Of a DNA stretch of 64,000 nt, positions 42,927-52,182 are shown piece after piece; position 1 is the stretch's first letter, and the number at the start of each line of letters is the position of its first letter. The position numbers and the translations under genes were made by a program. The stretch comes from G963663315 sp965231905 (GTDB taxonomy: Bacteria; Pseudomonadota; Gammaproteobacteria; Arenicellales; Poriferihabitantaceae): contig CBDDOO010000001.1 of assembly GCA_965231905.1 (NCBI GenBank), positions 124,001 to 188,000 on the forward strand. Reading direction: 5' to 3'. The notes below the pieces were generated by a model, which worked only from the letters and a program-made list of their open reading frames with translations, ran no database searches and was not told the origin of the DNA.

Positions 42927-43868
42927 TCAGCCAAGCGTTATTTCATCGCCGAAGTTTTCCTTGTAACGCGCTTCGAGATCACTTTTTGTCGGTGCATGGT
43001 TCTGCGTACCGGGCTGTTCGATTTTGACCCCTCCCATCAAGGATGCGAGTCGCCCCGTTGACAGCCAGTCCCACTGCCGGGCGACGCCAAACAGCAGCCC
43101 TGCCCGGAATGCGTCACCGCAACCGGTAGGGTCCTTGATTTGTGAGACCGCAACCGGGTCGATGTGCAACTGCTGATCGCCCGTATAGATATCGGAGCCT
43201 TTGCCGCCCCGTGTGACAATCAACGCCTCAACCCTGCGCGCTACCTGTTCCAGCGATTTACCTGTTTTTTCCATCAGCATTTCAGACTCATAATCGTTCA
43301 CACACACCCAGGTCGCCTGATCAATGAATGTGTCGAGCTCTTCACCATTGAACATCGGCAGACCCTGACCGGGGTCAAAGAAGAAAGGAATGCCCGCCTC
43401 GGCAAATTGTGCGCAGTGCTCAATCATCGCATCTCTTCCATCCGGAGCGACAATGCCAAGACCGATCTCACCGGCATCCGAAACCCGGTTTCGATGGGCA
43501 TGATTCATTGCGCCAGGATGAAATGCGATGATTTGATTGTTGTCGATGTCTGTTATCAGGAAGGCTTGTGCGGTGTAGGTATCCGGGATCTCGGTCACAA
43601 ACCCGTCATCCAGGCCCGTTTCGATCAGGCGCTTGCGGTAGGGGGTAAAGTCCTCTCCGGTGGCGCCCATGGGTACCGCGTCCCCTCCCAGCAAATGCAG
43701 ATTCCAGGAGATATTGCCGGCGCAACCACCAAATTCCCTGCGCATTTCGGGGACGAAAAAACTGACGTTCAGAATATGCGCCTGGTCGGGCAGGATATGA
43801 TTTTTGAACCGGTCTTCAAAAATCATGATCGTGTCGTAGGCAAATGAACCGGTAATCAGTGTTCTCAC
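42927..43868 (-). CDS. PfkB-family carbohydrate kinase
   Basis: This 313-residue kinase has the ribokinase-fold signatures GGCAGNISWNLHLLGG near the N terminus and DPTGCGDAFRAGLL with the catalytic Asp near residue 250. It phosphorylates a sugar or nucleoside; resemblance to adenosine-kinase-like proteins of proteobacteria is from memory. It starts 23 bp after the fur stop on the same strand and is probably cotranscribed with fur. It converges with purF. Confidence 0.85.
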   Translation of the reverse strand: MRTLITGSFAYDTIMIFEDRFKNHILPDQAHILNVSFFVPEMRREFGGCAGNISWNLHLLGGDAVPMGATGEDFTPYRKRLIETGLDDGFVTEIPDTYTAQAFLITDIDNNQIIAFHPGAMNHAHRNRVSDAGEIGLGIVAPDGRDAMIEHCAQFAEAGIPFFFDPGQGLPMFNGEELDTFIDQATWVCVNDYESEMLMEKTGKSLEQVARRVEALIVTRGGKGSDIYTGDQQLHIDPVAVSQIKDPTGCGDAFRAGLLFGVARQWDWLSTGRLASLMGGVKIEQPGTQNHAPTKSDLEARYKENFGDEITLG

Positions 43869-43891
43869 GATACAAGCCTGGTCAGGCCGGA

Positions 43892-44308
43892 TTATGGGTT
43901 GGCATTACAGCGTTTACAGGCGCCAAAAAGCGTAAGGGAATGGTCCTGGATCGTAAAGCCATGGTCGTGGGCTACTTTTTCCTGTTGTTCTTCGATTCTT
44001 CTGTCGAAAAATTCAGTCACACTGCCGCACTTGACACAGACCATGTGATCATGATGGTCAGCATCGTTCAACTCGAATACCGAGCGTCCACCTTCAAAAT
44101 TGTGACGAATCACCAGACCGGCGTCTTCGAACTGGGTCAAAACCCGATACACGGTAGCCAGACCAATGGTTCCATCATCTTCCGACAGGCTTTTGTAGAT
44201 CTCGTCTGCCGAAAGGTGGCGTACTTCACTACCCTCAAGAATGGAAAGCACCCGCAGCCGGGGCAGCGTGGTTTTAAGGCCTGCCTGTTTTAAGTCAGAG
44301 CTGTCCAC
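43892..44308 (-). CDS. fur: Ferric uptake regulator Fur
   Basis: This 138-residue regulator has the winged-helix DNA-binding part (LKTTLPRLRVLSILE, GLATVYRVLTQFEDAGLV), the metal site HHDHMVCVKCG and a C-terminal CKRC pair. These fit Fur and not Zur or PerR in layout. It represses iron-uptake genes when loaded with iron. It is followed by a PfkB kinase gene in the same direction. Confidence 0.93.
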   Translation of the reverse strand: MDSSDLKQAGLKTTLPRLRVLSILEGSEVRHLSADEIYKSLSEDDGTIGLATVYRVLTQFEDAGLVIRHNFEGGRSVFELNDADHHDHMVCVKCGSVTEFFDRRIEEQQEKVAHDHGFTIQDHSLTLFGACKRCNANP

Positions 44309-44395
44309 TTGTCGGAGTCTGGTCGGATTCAGGGATTTTTATCCGGGTATGGTCATTACTGCTGGAGTTATCCCGAAATAAATGCCCAAACCACA

Positions 44396-44404
44396 ATTAT
44401 ATCA
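44396..44404 (-). promoter_or_regulatory. Possible extended -10 promoter of fur
   Basis: On the minus strand TGATATAAT gives a perfect -10 hexamer with the TGn extension, 88-96 bp before the fur start. No good -35 box is present, as is common for extended -10 promoters. The surrounding 44309-44471 gap has no other clear feature. Confidence 0.4.
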
Positions 44405-44471
44405 TAACGTGTCGATCAAATGGCTGGCGCCCGGGGCGTTGTTCCCGCAAACGGGCGACATTTGCCAAAAA

Positions 44472-46217
44472 TCAAATTTCAGGGATGGTTCCGCTTTTTT
44501 GTATTATTCTACTTATTGAGTGTTTCCATTGAGGCGCGTCTTGATTAGCCCGTGCCCGACACTCAATAATAATCTGCCGCAAAAGATCAGGCATATCACT
44601 GAATCGGTCACGACCAGACGCTAAAAAAGTACTAAAATCGGCCAGCGTAACAGGAACAATATCAAGAGCCAGCTTGGTATCATCCTTTTTGTACCAATCG
44701 CCTGTCCTGAAGGTATGGGCGGTATTGCTGTCGATTTTCACGGCAACAAATAAACCATATACAGGTTTGTCAGAATCAACCGCATGTTGGGCGACGTGTC
44801 TGCGAACCGGTTCGCCTTCGGCGGCCTCTTGTCTTGAAGAGTCAGTGAGTGTTACTTCGACAACGACAATGTAATCTTCAAATTCAAAAATCATGTCTGG
44901 CCCCCCGCCGGGAGCGCAGTGCGAAGGTAGAAAATTCTGATCAATCTGAAACCTTCGGGCATCCCAGGGTTGATTACACAAATTGTCAATTGCCAGAAAG
45001 GCTCTCCATATAATCCATTCGAGATATGCAGGACCTTCGCCTTTTGGAATGGATACGCTTCCACCATCAGGGAGATTTGCTGTGCCTCGTGTCTGGATAG
45101 CTTCTATCCAGGCAAGAATCTCATCCAGTTGTTCGGATTGGCTGCCAGCATAATCTTGTTCGTCAAGCTGCAAAAGTCTTGCATCCAGTTCGTGCCGTAT
45201 TCTTTCGAGGTCAGGTAAAGGGCTATGTGCGGGTGGGATTTCTGCATCCACGCCACGGTTTTTGAGTTGTAAAATCAGATTCTGCACTACAGTATAGGAA
45301 GCCTCTGCATTATCAGTAGGCAGTTGTGCGCCCATCCACAGGTCGGGTAAGTACTCATCGGAAGATTCGGGGTCATCCTGGTCTCGCAGGAGCTCAGCAA
45401 GTGTGACACGAGATGGCGAAAGACAGACACCCCTCCCAGCGCTGCGGAAAAGCCCCGTTGCCTTGAGATACCTGAATGTCAAATCAGCGTAATCACCAAG
45501 TGTTGATTCCTTTCTGTCGACGCTCCTTGCGATTTTTCGGCAAAATTCTTGGTCATAATCTCTGACTTTACCCTTGTTCCTGATTCTTCCTTCTCGATAA
45601 TCAACAAGATTGGTTACTATGGTATCCATGCTGTCCGAAGGGGTGGCAGTCTGAACAAAAAACGCGAACTCCTGAAACGAAAGAACTGGCTTATGATCTC
45701 TCTCCTCAATTTCAGTCATTATTCTTAAAATAAATCGAAGAGGTGAGAAGGGTTCACCTTCATAGTGAGTTTCAATAACAGAGGGGATGAGATAATTCGA
45801 CAGCGACCTGAGGAAGCATTCCTGTTGTGCTGTAATGATGGTTGACTGGGCTAATCTGTACCCATTTGGAGTGATTTCGTATGGTCGACCCGAAAGTTCT
45901 TTCAGGTTTTCAGTTTTTGCAATAAGCGCCGGTTCCACTGTTCCCGTTTTTGTTCCCCGGGTTAGTTGCGGTGTTACGAAACCCAGCTGTGACAGGGCAG
46001 AGCGCCATTTCCTTCCCAGATCAGGGGCATTTCCTCCCTGTGCAATACGTGGTGCATAAACAATTTTTTCGTGATGGAGTAAAGCGGCAAAGGCATTTTC
46101 CTGCTCTGGTCCGGAGAGATTGCCGTTCAGTGGTGACCCTTGCAAACAGCGTAGTGCATCTCCGAGGCGATAGGGAGTTCTAACCGTAGTGTTGCCAATA
46201 TGCCAAAGCATGCTCAA
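44472..46217 (-). CDS. AlwI-family type II restriction endonuclease
   Basis: This 581-residue protein starts WHIGNTTVRTPYRLGDAL and has, near its C terminus, GGGPDMIFEFEDYIVVVEVTL followed by TDSSRQEAAEGEPVRRHV, the signature of the AlwI family of type IIS enzymes (family match from memory). Candidate catalytic residues are Glu400, Asp441 and Glu454 with Thr456 where a Lys is usual. The N-terminal two thirds would recognise DNA. The start overlaps the methyltransferase stop by four bases (ATGA type), so the nuclease is translated after its methyltransferase. The frame is intact. The recognition site cannot be read from sequence. Confidence 0.85.
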   Translation of the reverse strand: MSMLWHIGNTTVRTPYRLGDALRCLQGSPLNGNLSGPEQENAFAALLHHEKIVYAPRIAQGGNAPDLGRKWRSALSQLGFVTPQLTRGTKTGTVEPALIAKTENLKELSGRPYEITPNGYRLAQSTIITAQQECFLRSLSNYLIPSVIETHYEGEPFSPLRFILRIMTEIEERDHKPVLSFQEFAFFVQTATPSDSMDTIVTNLVDYREGRIRNKGKVRDYDQEFCRKIARSVDRKESTLGDYADLTFRYLKATGLFRSAGRGVCLSPSRVTLAELLRDQDDPESSDEYLPDLWMGAQLPTDNAEASYTVVQNLILQLKNRGVDAEIPPAHSPLPDLERIRHELDARLLQLDEQDYAGSQSEQLDEILAWIEAIQTRGTANLPDGGSVSIPKGEGPAYLEWIIWRAFLAIDNLCNQPWDARRFQIDQNFLPSHCAPGGGPDMIFEFEDYIVVVEVTLTDSSRQEAAEGEPVRRHVAQHAVDSDKPVYGLFVAVKIDSNTAHTFRTGDWYKKDDTKLALDIVPVTLADFSTFLASGRDRFSDMPDLLRQIIIECRARANQDAPQWKHSISRIIQKSGTIPEI

Positions 46218-48112
46218 AACCCTGCAAAAAGATATTCCTTAACCTTATTGCGGGTTTTACTTGTTTGGTTCCCGAAGCTGTAGCAGTAATCAATATCAAT
46301 CACTTCTACATGCTTTTTATATTTTGACATCAGGGATATTATTTGCTCACGGGTTGGTAATGAATTTGAGGAATACGAAACCAGCAGGATGCTGTTTCGT
46401 AATCGGCTGAAAAGTTTGTCAAAAGCATCTTCGGCTCCGGATCGGGAACTGAAGGGGGTCGGATAGCTTTTGAATTTTTTGGTCTTTGTATGCCACTGCA
46501 TATCGACATGTTTCCAATTGCAGGCGAGTCCTTCTACAAAATGATAGCGCCGGACATACTCATTATCAGAAAGCTCGCTGAAATAGGGAGGATCAATATA
46601 GGCAAGGTCATAGGCCAAGTCGGATTTAGAACGAATTGTCATTGCATCACCCTGCCGGGAGAGGCTTTTCAATCCGTTGTCAAAAACCGCCTCGTTGATC
46701 AGGGTTACTGCATTCCTGATATGTTCTTCCATGCTTATGCGGAGGTCAGTTCGGCCGTCATCATAGCGTAGACCGGTATATGTGAATATGCCGCGTGCCC
46801 GTTTTTTGAGACAGGCGCGAATAAGTGCAGACATCCCTACAGCCCGTTTATAGCTGTTTGGCAATCTTTGTATATTAGAACGAACAAGGTCAATAACAGC
46901 GTTATCCTCGTCGCTGAAATAAAGATTTTTGTAAGTTTTCTGTACAAAGGTACTGGCGTCAGGATTACTGAGAAACAAGCTGTCCGTTTCTTCTTCACTA
47001 AGGGTGTGATGGCTATTTTCAACCATGGCTTTTGTGAAGGTTGCCGACATTGCCATGTAGTCATTAGCCAGAACCTGCTTCTCCATTGTTTTGAATAGAT
47101 AACTCACTACACCCGAGCCAGAAAAAAGGTCAAGGACGGAATTGAACTGGAATTGGTTAGCTACGTCTTTAATATAGGGTAGTAGCTTTACTTTTGAACC
47201 CATGAAGCGTGTTGGTGGGTAAGCCTGTACCTGTTCTTCAACTAAATCAGGTACTTCTCGAATATGAAATCGAGGATAGGGCCTGATGTTGATGATTGCA
47301 TCCTCTCCAGCCCGCGTACTGGCTTTGGAACTGATGTTGCGCCGCGTATTTACAACCGATATTTTGTATCGGTTATAGAGATCATGAACCAGAGGGTGAT
47401 TTGAGTTAGTGAGCAGAATATGACATCCGAGTTTTTGTAACCTGCCTACTTCTGCCGCAAGTTCTTTATGGTCTTCTTCATAAAACTGTTCTTTTGTGTA
47501 ACGCTTGAAATCAGAATATCGGGATACCGGCAGATAGGGGGGATCCAAAAAGATGAAATCGTCAGCTTTGGCGTACTCCTTCAGGACAGCCTTGTAATCA
47601 CCACAAACTATATCAACATTCTGTAGTGCCAGTGCGGCGGCTCGTAATTTTTCAGGATGACAAATTGTGGGGGTTTTATAACGCCCGAATGGTACGTTAA
47701 ATTGACCTGATTTATTGACACGATAAAGACCATTGAAGCAGGTGTGATTAAGATAAAGTGTTCGGGCTGCTGCATACTCTTTATCGAGCCGGGAATAATC
47801 CAGTTTTCGGATTTGGTAATAATCCTCTTCTGCATTTTTGAATTCGCTTAAATGCCTGATTAATCGCTCAACATTATTTGCCAGACATTCATACAGATTA
47901 ATTAATTCCGGGTTAGAGTCAGCAATGACACCTGATGATGGTTGCAGGGCAAAAAATAAGGCGCCGCCCCCCACGAAGGGTTCAATATATCGACCATATT
48001 TATTTGGAACCCTGGATTTCAGTTCGGTGAGGAGTTGGGTTTTCCCTCCAGCCCATTTTAAAACTGGCTTCGGTGGTTGATATTGAACTTTTTTGCCAGC
48101 TACAGTGTGCAT
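46214..48112 (-). CDS. Two-domain adenine-specific DNA methyltransferase (M.FokI-like layout)
   Basis: This 632-residue protein holds two D12-class adenine methyltransferase domains. Domain 1 (residues 14-280) has KPVLKWAGGKTQLL, YIEPFVGGGALFF and DPPY at 190-193. Domain 2 (300-632) has TRFMGSKVKLLPYI, VLDLFSGSGVVSYL and DPPY at 507-510. Such tandem enzymes, M.FokI being the known case, methylate the two strands of an asymmetric site, as a type IIS nuclease needs. The nuclease gene follows with a four-base overlap. AGGAGAG lies upstream of the ATG and a good promoter at 48146-48174. Confidence 0.9.
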   Translation of the reverse strand: MHTVAGKKVQYQPPKPVLKWAGGKTQLLTELKSRVPNKYGRYIEPFVGGGALFFALQPSSGVIADSNPELINLYECLANNVERLIRHLSEFKNAEEDYYQIRKLDYSRLDKEYAAARTLYLNHTCFNGLYRVNKSGQFNVPFGRYKTPTICHPEKLRAAALALQNVDIVCGDYKAVLKEYAKADDFIFLDPPYLPVSRYSDFKRYTKEQFYEEDHKELAAEVGRLQKLGCHILLTNSNHPLVHDLYNRYKISVVNTRRNISSKASTRAGEDAIINIRPYPRFHIREVPDLVEEQVQAYPPTRFMGSKVKLLPYIKDVANQFQFNSVLDLFSGSGVVSYLFKTMEKQVLANDYMAMSATFTKAMVENSHHTLSEEETDSLFLSNPDASTFVQKTYKNLYFSDEDNAVIDLVRSNIQRLPNSYKRAVGMSALIRACLKKRARGIFTYTGLRYDDGRTDLRISMEEHIRNAVTLINEAVFDNGLKSLSRQGDAMTIRSKSDLAYDLAYIDPPYFSELSDNEYVRRYHFVEGLACNWKHVDMQWHTKTKKFKSYPTPFSSRSGAEDAFDKLFSRLRNSILLVSYSSNSLPTREQIISLMSKYKKHVEVIDIDYCYSFGNQTSKTRNKVKEYLFAGF

Positions 48113-48145
48113 TGAATATATGCTGTTGCTCTCCTATTGTTTCCC

Positions 48146-48174
48146 ATTCTGATCCATGGTTTGTTGGGTGTCAA
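48146..48174 (-). promoter_or_regulatory. Promoter of the type IIS restriction-modification operon
   Basis: Read on the minus strand, a perfect TTGACA (48169-48174) and CAGAAT (48146-48151) are 17 bp apart. The methyltransferase ATG is 34 bp downstream. This is the only clear promoter in the 138-bp gap. Confidence 0.6.
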
Positions 48175-48250
48175 CAAGATTCTGTCTTGATATTTCAGCT
48201 TGACCGCCAACGCTAATTTTTCTCACAGGAAAATCCCCAAATCATCACGG

Positions 48251-49471
48251 TCACCTACAGATTTCGGGAAGGTCTCCGGACAGACCCATGGCAAATCCGG
48301 CGAATCGGTTTTTAAGCGGAGTGACGCCATTGACCAGACCGAGACCGGTCTGACGCGCAACCCTGAAAATCTTTTGTTCTTTCGCAAACAGGATTTTGAA
48401 ACCTTTCATGGTTTCAAGCGCCAGCGTGTTTTCCCCTTTTCTCCAGCGCTCATAACGACGCAGGACAGAATGATTGCCGATGTCGATATTCCGGTCTCTG
48501 GCAACCCCTGTCACTTCGGCGATAGCGGCGGCGTCCATAAAACCGATGTTTGCGCCCAGCCCGGCCAGCGGATGGGTGGTGTGCGCGGCATCACCGCATA
48601 ATGCTGTGCGTTTTGCAATGTAGGCGCGGGCATGCCGTTGTACAAGTGGAAACTTCGAGCGACTTTCACAGCTTGTCACCGCCCCGACATGACGAGCAAA
48701 GCATGGACCCAGGGCATCGCAGAATTGCTCATCACTCATTGTCATTACGCGGTTTGCGAATGTGTTGTCGCAGGACCAGACGACAGAACTCGTTCCATCG
48801 CGCAAAGGCAGTAATGCGACTGGCCCGGTGGGCAGGAAAACCTGCCATGCAGTGGTCTGATGGGGCTTTTCAGTCACAACCCGGGTGACGATGGCGTTTT
48901 GCTGATAGTCGAAAACCTGCGAGTCGATTTCACTGATCTCCCTGACCCTGGATTGCGCGCCATCCGCGCCCAGCAATAATCTGCATTGCAGGGTCTGATT
49001 GTTGTCGGTGAACAACGTCAATCTGTCTCCTTCAACATGACGTTCGCTGAGCCGGGTGTTTTCGAACAGCCTGACGTTGTAGTTTTGTCTCAATTTCTCG
49101 ACCAGCGACGAAATAATGACGCTGTTTTCAATGATAAACCCGAGGTGTTGCTGCCCCATCGCCAGTGCATTAAAGGATATTTCGATCTCACTGTTATTCT
49201 CCCATACTCGCATGGAACGGTAGGGGCTGACCCGCTTGTCCGCAATATTGTTCCAGACATCGAGCGCCATGAACAGATTTCTGGAGGCGATATTGATGGC
49301 GCTGACTCTGCCGTATTGAGTCGGATCCGGGCATTGGTTCAATGGGCTGATCGCCTTTTCGTCCAGCAGGGCGACCTTCAATCCCGACCGGGCGAACAGA
49401 CAAGCGGCGGCGGCGCCCACCATGCCGGCGCCTGAAATCACAATGTCCCATGTCTGGCCGGGTTCGGTCAT
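48251..49471 (-). CDS. ubiI: FAD-dependent ubiquinone hydroxylase, UbiI (VisC) type
   Basis: This 406-residue flavoprotein belongs to the UbiH/UbiF/VisC/COQ6 family. FAD binding shows in VISGAGMVGAAAACLFARSG, LLLGADGAQSRVRE and LCGDAAHTTHPLAGLGANIG. It would hydroxylate a ring carbon of the ubiquinone precursor. It overlaps ubiH by four bases, and the order pepP-ubiH-ubiI matches E. coli, which suggests C5 hydroxylation; the exact ring position is not provable here. Confidence 0.88.
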   Translation of the reverse strand: MTEPGQTWDIVISGAGMVGAAAACLFARSGLKVALLDEKAISPLNQCPDPTQYGRVSAINIASRNLFMALDVWNNIADKRVSPYRSMRVWENNSEIEISFNALAMGQQHLGFIIENSVIISSLVEKLRQNYNVRLFENTRLSERHVEGDRLTLFTDNNQTLQCRLLLGADGAQSRVREISEIDSQVFDYQQNAIVTRVVTEKPHQTTAWQVFLPTGPVALLPLRDGTSSVVWSCDNTFANRVMTMSDEQFCDALGPCFARHVGAVTSCESRSKFPLVQRHARAYIAKRTALCGDAAHTTHPLAGLGANIGFMDAAAIAEVTGVARDRNIDIGNHSVLRRYERWRKGENTLALETMKGFKILFAKEQKIFRVARQTGLGLVNGVTPLKNRFAGFAMGLSGDLPEICR

Positions 49472-50754
49472 GGCTGCGGGCGGAACGGCGATTCGCCGAG
49501 TGGCAGGCCGAGTATAAGGTGACTCTGTTTCTCCGCCATACCCATGCTTCTCTTCAGTAAAAATCGTTTGACCGGGGGCAGGTTCTCAATCATTGTGAGC
49601 CCCAGATTCCGGGTCAGACAAACGCCAGCGCAAGGATGGGTGAACAACGTAATCAGGCCATGGGTGAAATGTTCGACCATTCGTATATCGCGAGCTCTTG
49701 ATTTGACATATTTTCTGATCATGGTTCGGCTGCCAAGTTCCTGTTCCGGGCAATGATGTATGGCCTCTGCCAGAACGGCTGCATCCCGGAGGCCCAGATT
49801 GAATCCCTGTCCGGCAACGGGATGAACGGTATGCGCCGCATTCCCGATTACCAGGGTGCGGCCTGACGCCGGTTCGGGCAGACGCAGGCGCTTCAGCTTG
49901 TAGACGCTCCGCTCACAAGGGTTGCTGAAGCTCCCGGCGCGATCACCAAATGTTTTTTGCAGTTGATCTATAAAACCCGGGTCATCCAGGCTCAATCTGG
50001 TTGACACATTCGCTTCTCTGGTGGTCCATACTACTGCATATCTGTGCTGGTCGCTGCCCTGGACTCCCAGAGTTGAATGAGGCAGCAGCGCAAGGGGGCC
50101 TTCGTCGGTAAAACGCTCGTAGGCGCGTCCGTGATGAGGCCGGTCCACAGTGACGATACTGAGAATTGCGGATTGGGGATATTCCCGCAGTTGCGGTTTG
50201 TAGCCCAACCGGTCAGCAATACCGGACTGGCCGCCATCCGCAAGTATCACCAGCCTTGCAGTGACGTGTCTGGTGGTATCAGGCAGGGCCAGGGTTACCG
50301 TGCACCAGCTCGGACCCGGATTGATTTCAGATGCGCTGCCAGGACAACACAGCGTCAACTCAGGTGTAGACCGCAGTTCCTGCCAGAGTGTTTGACTCAG
50401 TACACCGGCAGGTACGACATAGCCCAATGCATCTGTCCCCGCATGGCGGTGGGAAAGCCGGGTTTGTCCCGGTCGGCCCCGGTCGGAGATGTGAATGTCC
50501 TTTATGGGTTCGACCTTTCTCGATGCAATATTCTCCCACACACCCATTGCGCCAAAAGCAAGTTTCGAGCTGTATGTCAGGGCAATGGTGCGTCGATCAG
50601 AATCAGGCTGGTCATTGCAACCTGCGATACCGGATTCAACCAGCAGTATCCTTTTCCCGGAGGATTTCAGGGCTACGGCCAGACTGGCCCCGACCAGTCC
50701 TCCGCCAATGATAATGACATCGAAGAGATCAGTCGTGTCAGCTACCGCCGTCAT
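49468..50754 (-). CDS. ubiH: 2-octaprenyl-6-methoxyphenol hydroxylase UbiH
   Basis: This 428-residue flavin monooxygenase has the Rossmann motif IIIGGGLVGASLAVALKSSG, the middle motif LVILADGGQSGIADRLG and the C-terminal LVIGNAAHTVHPVAGQGFNL. It hydroxylates a ubiquinone intermediate. It overlaps pepP by four bases and ubiI by four bases, so the three genes form one tightly coupled operon on the minus strand. The assignment to UbiH rests on gene order as well as family. Confidence 0.9.
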   Translation of the reverse strand: MTAVADTTDLFDVIIIGGGLVGASLAVALKSSGKRILLVESGIAGCNDQPDSDRRTIALTYSSKLAFGAMGVWENIASRKVEPIKDIHISDRGRPGQTRLSHRHAGTDALGYVVPAGVLSQTLWQELRSTPELTLCCPGSASEINPGPSWCTVTLALPDTTRHVTARLVILADGGQSGIADRLGYKPQLREYPQSAILSIVTVDRPHHGRAYERFTDEGPLALLPHSTLGVQGSDQHRYAVVWTTREANVSTRLSLDDPGFIDQLQKTFGDRAGSFSNPCERSVYKLKRLRLPEPASGRTLVIGNAAHTVHPVAGQGFNLGLRDAAVLAEAIHHCPEQELGSRTMIRKYVKSRARDIRMVEHFTHGLITLFTHPCAGVCLTRNLGLTMIENLPPVKRFLLKRSMGMAEKQSHLILGLPLGESPFRPQP

Positions 50755-52055
50755 TGATCTGCCATCACCGCTTCGATTTCATCCGGTTCCCTGGGCACAT
50801 CCCTGGTCAGAATCTCACATCCATGATGGGTCACATAAACATCATCCTCGATTCTGATACCGATATTGTGCCATCCTGGATCCACGTCCGCGCCGGGATC
50901 AATATAAATGCCGGGCTCAACAGTCAATACCATACCGGGCTCCAGCAGTCGCCACTCGCCATCAACCTTGTAGTTACCGACATCATGCACATCCATACCC
51001 AGCCAGTGCCCGGTCCGGTGCATGTAAAATCTGTAGTAAGCCCCGGTCTCAATCAACTCATTGGTTTCGCCTTTCAGCAACCCGATATTGACCATACCTT
51101 CGGTCAGCGTCTTCACCGCAGCCTGATGATAATTATCCACGCTGCACCCCGGCCGGACCTGTTCCAGGGCCGCTTTCTGGGAAGCGAGTACGATTTCATA
51201 TAATGCTTTTTGTTCGCCGGAGAATTTGCCATTGACCGGAAATGTCCGGGTGATGTCCGAGGCGTAACAATCCAGCTCGGCGCCGGCGTCAATCAGGAGC
51301 AGGTCGCCATCACGCAGTTCACAATTATTATTGATGTAGTGGAGGATGCAGGCGTTTTTCCCACCTGCGACGATTGAAGGGTAGGCCGGATATTCGCTGC
51401 CTCCAAGTCGAAATTCACATTCCAGTTCAGCCTGTACCTGAAATTCCTTCTTGCCGGGGGCGGTATATCTCATTGCACGAACATGTCCAGCCGCCGCGAG
51501 TTTGGCGGAGGCGCGCATCAGTTTTATCTCTTCCCTGTTTTTGATCAGTCGCATCTCATATAGAATATTGCGCAAATCAATGTACCCACCGGGCGGGTGG
51601 GCGCCGGACCGGCGCTGGCCCCTGACGGTATTGGTTGCGGTCAACAGCTTGTGGTCCAGGTCGGGGTATCGACCGATCATGCCATAGATCTTTTTGCGGC
51701 TATCCAGTAATTCGGGAAGCTGATTGCTGAACTGGTCAATCGGGAAAGCCTGATCGGCGCCATAATGCTCAACCGCTCCGCGCAAGCCTGCCCGTAACCC
51801 GTCCCATTGCTCCTTGTAGGCGTCACGTTCCCGGCAAAAAAGCAGAAATTCCCCGTCGGCCCGCCCAGGCGCGAATACGGCAATGGCTTCCGGCTCGGAG
51901 AAATGGGTGAGATAATAAAAATCACTATCCGGTCTGAACGGGAACAGTACGTCACTATTGCGGGATTGATGGTGTGCCGTGGCCAGTATGGCAATGCCAT
52001 CTCCGATCATGTTGATCAGGTCGGATCGCCGGTCAGCGAATATTTTTGGGTTCAT
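50751..52055 (-). CDS. pepP: Xaa-Pro aminopeptidase P
   Basis: This 434-residue metallopeptidase removes an N-terminal residue that precedes proline. The pita-bread catalytic fold holds the metal ligands in LLIDAGAELDCYASDITRTFP (two Asp, quoted in part), MHRTGHWLGMDVHDVG (His), VEPGIYI (Glu) and IRIEDDVYV (Glu). The start MNPKIFADRR at 52055 matches the family length; the frame extends to 52148 but that part overlaps a palindromic repeat. It heads the pepP-ubiH-ubiI operon. Confidence 0.95.
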   Translation of the reverse strand: MNPKIFADRRSDLINMIGDGIAILATAHHQSRNSDVLFPFRPDSDFYYLTHFSEPEAIAVFAPGRADGEFLLFCRERDAYKEQWDGLRAGLRGAVEHYGADQAFPIDQFSNQLPELLDSRKKIYGMIGRYPDLDHKLLTATNTVRGQRRSGAHPPGGYIDLRNILYEMRLIKNREEIKLMRASAKLAAAGHVRAMRYTAPGKKEFQVQAELECEFRLGGSEYPAYPSIVAGGKNACILHYINNNCELRDGDLLLIDAGAELDCYASDITRTFPVNGKFSGEQKALYEIVLASQKAALEQVRPGCSVDNYHQAAVKTLTEGMVNIGLLKGETNELIETGAYYRFYMHRTGHWLGMDVHDVGNYKVDGEWRLLEPGMVLTVEPGIYIDPGADVDPGWHNIGIRIEDDVYVTHHGCEILTRDVPREPDEIEAVMADQ

Positions 52056-52119
52056 ATCGGGTTTGTCCGGTTTGTTCGTGTTGTCTGGGTGGTCGTGTGC
52101 GGGGGCCGGTTCTATGGTT

Positions 52120-52148
52120 GTGGATTCCCTTGACAAGCGGGAATCCAC
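52120..52148. repeat. Short palindromic repeat, copy 2
   Basis: GTGGATTCCC (52120-52129) and GGGAATCCAC (52139-52148) are perfect inverses around TTGACAAGC. The core matches the copy at 6281-6305 with one base difference. It lies between pepP and ygfB, in the pepP leader region. Confidence 0.75.
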
Positions 52149-52154
52149 AGTTGG

Positions 52155-52182
52155 GTAGGCGGGCGCAGTGACCCGCCCCTAC
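52155..52182. repeat. GC-rich palindrome supplying the ygfB stop codon
   Basis: GTAGGCGGGC at the left pairs imperfectly with GCCCCTAC at the right around GCAGTGACCC. It directly follows the other repeat. On the minus strand its GTAG end provides the TAG stop of ygfB (52179-52181). It looks like a second type of dispersed palindrome. Confidence 0.6.

Noticed and set aside
44425..44462. GC-rich hairpin after the AlwI-like gene as a terminator
   Set aside because: CGCCCG/CGGGCG can pair but no T-run follows on the minus strand.
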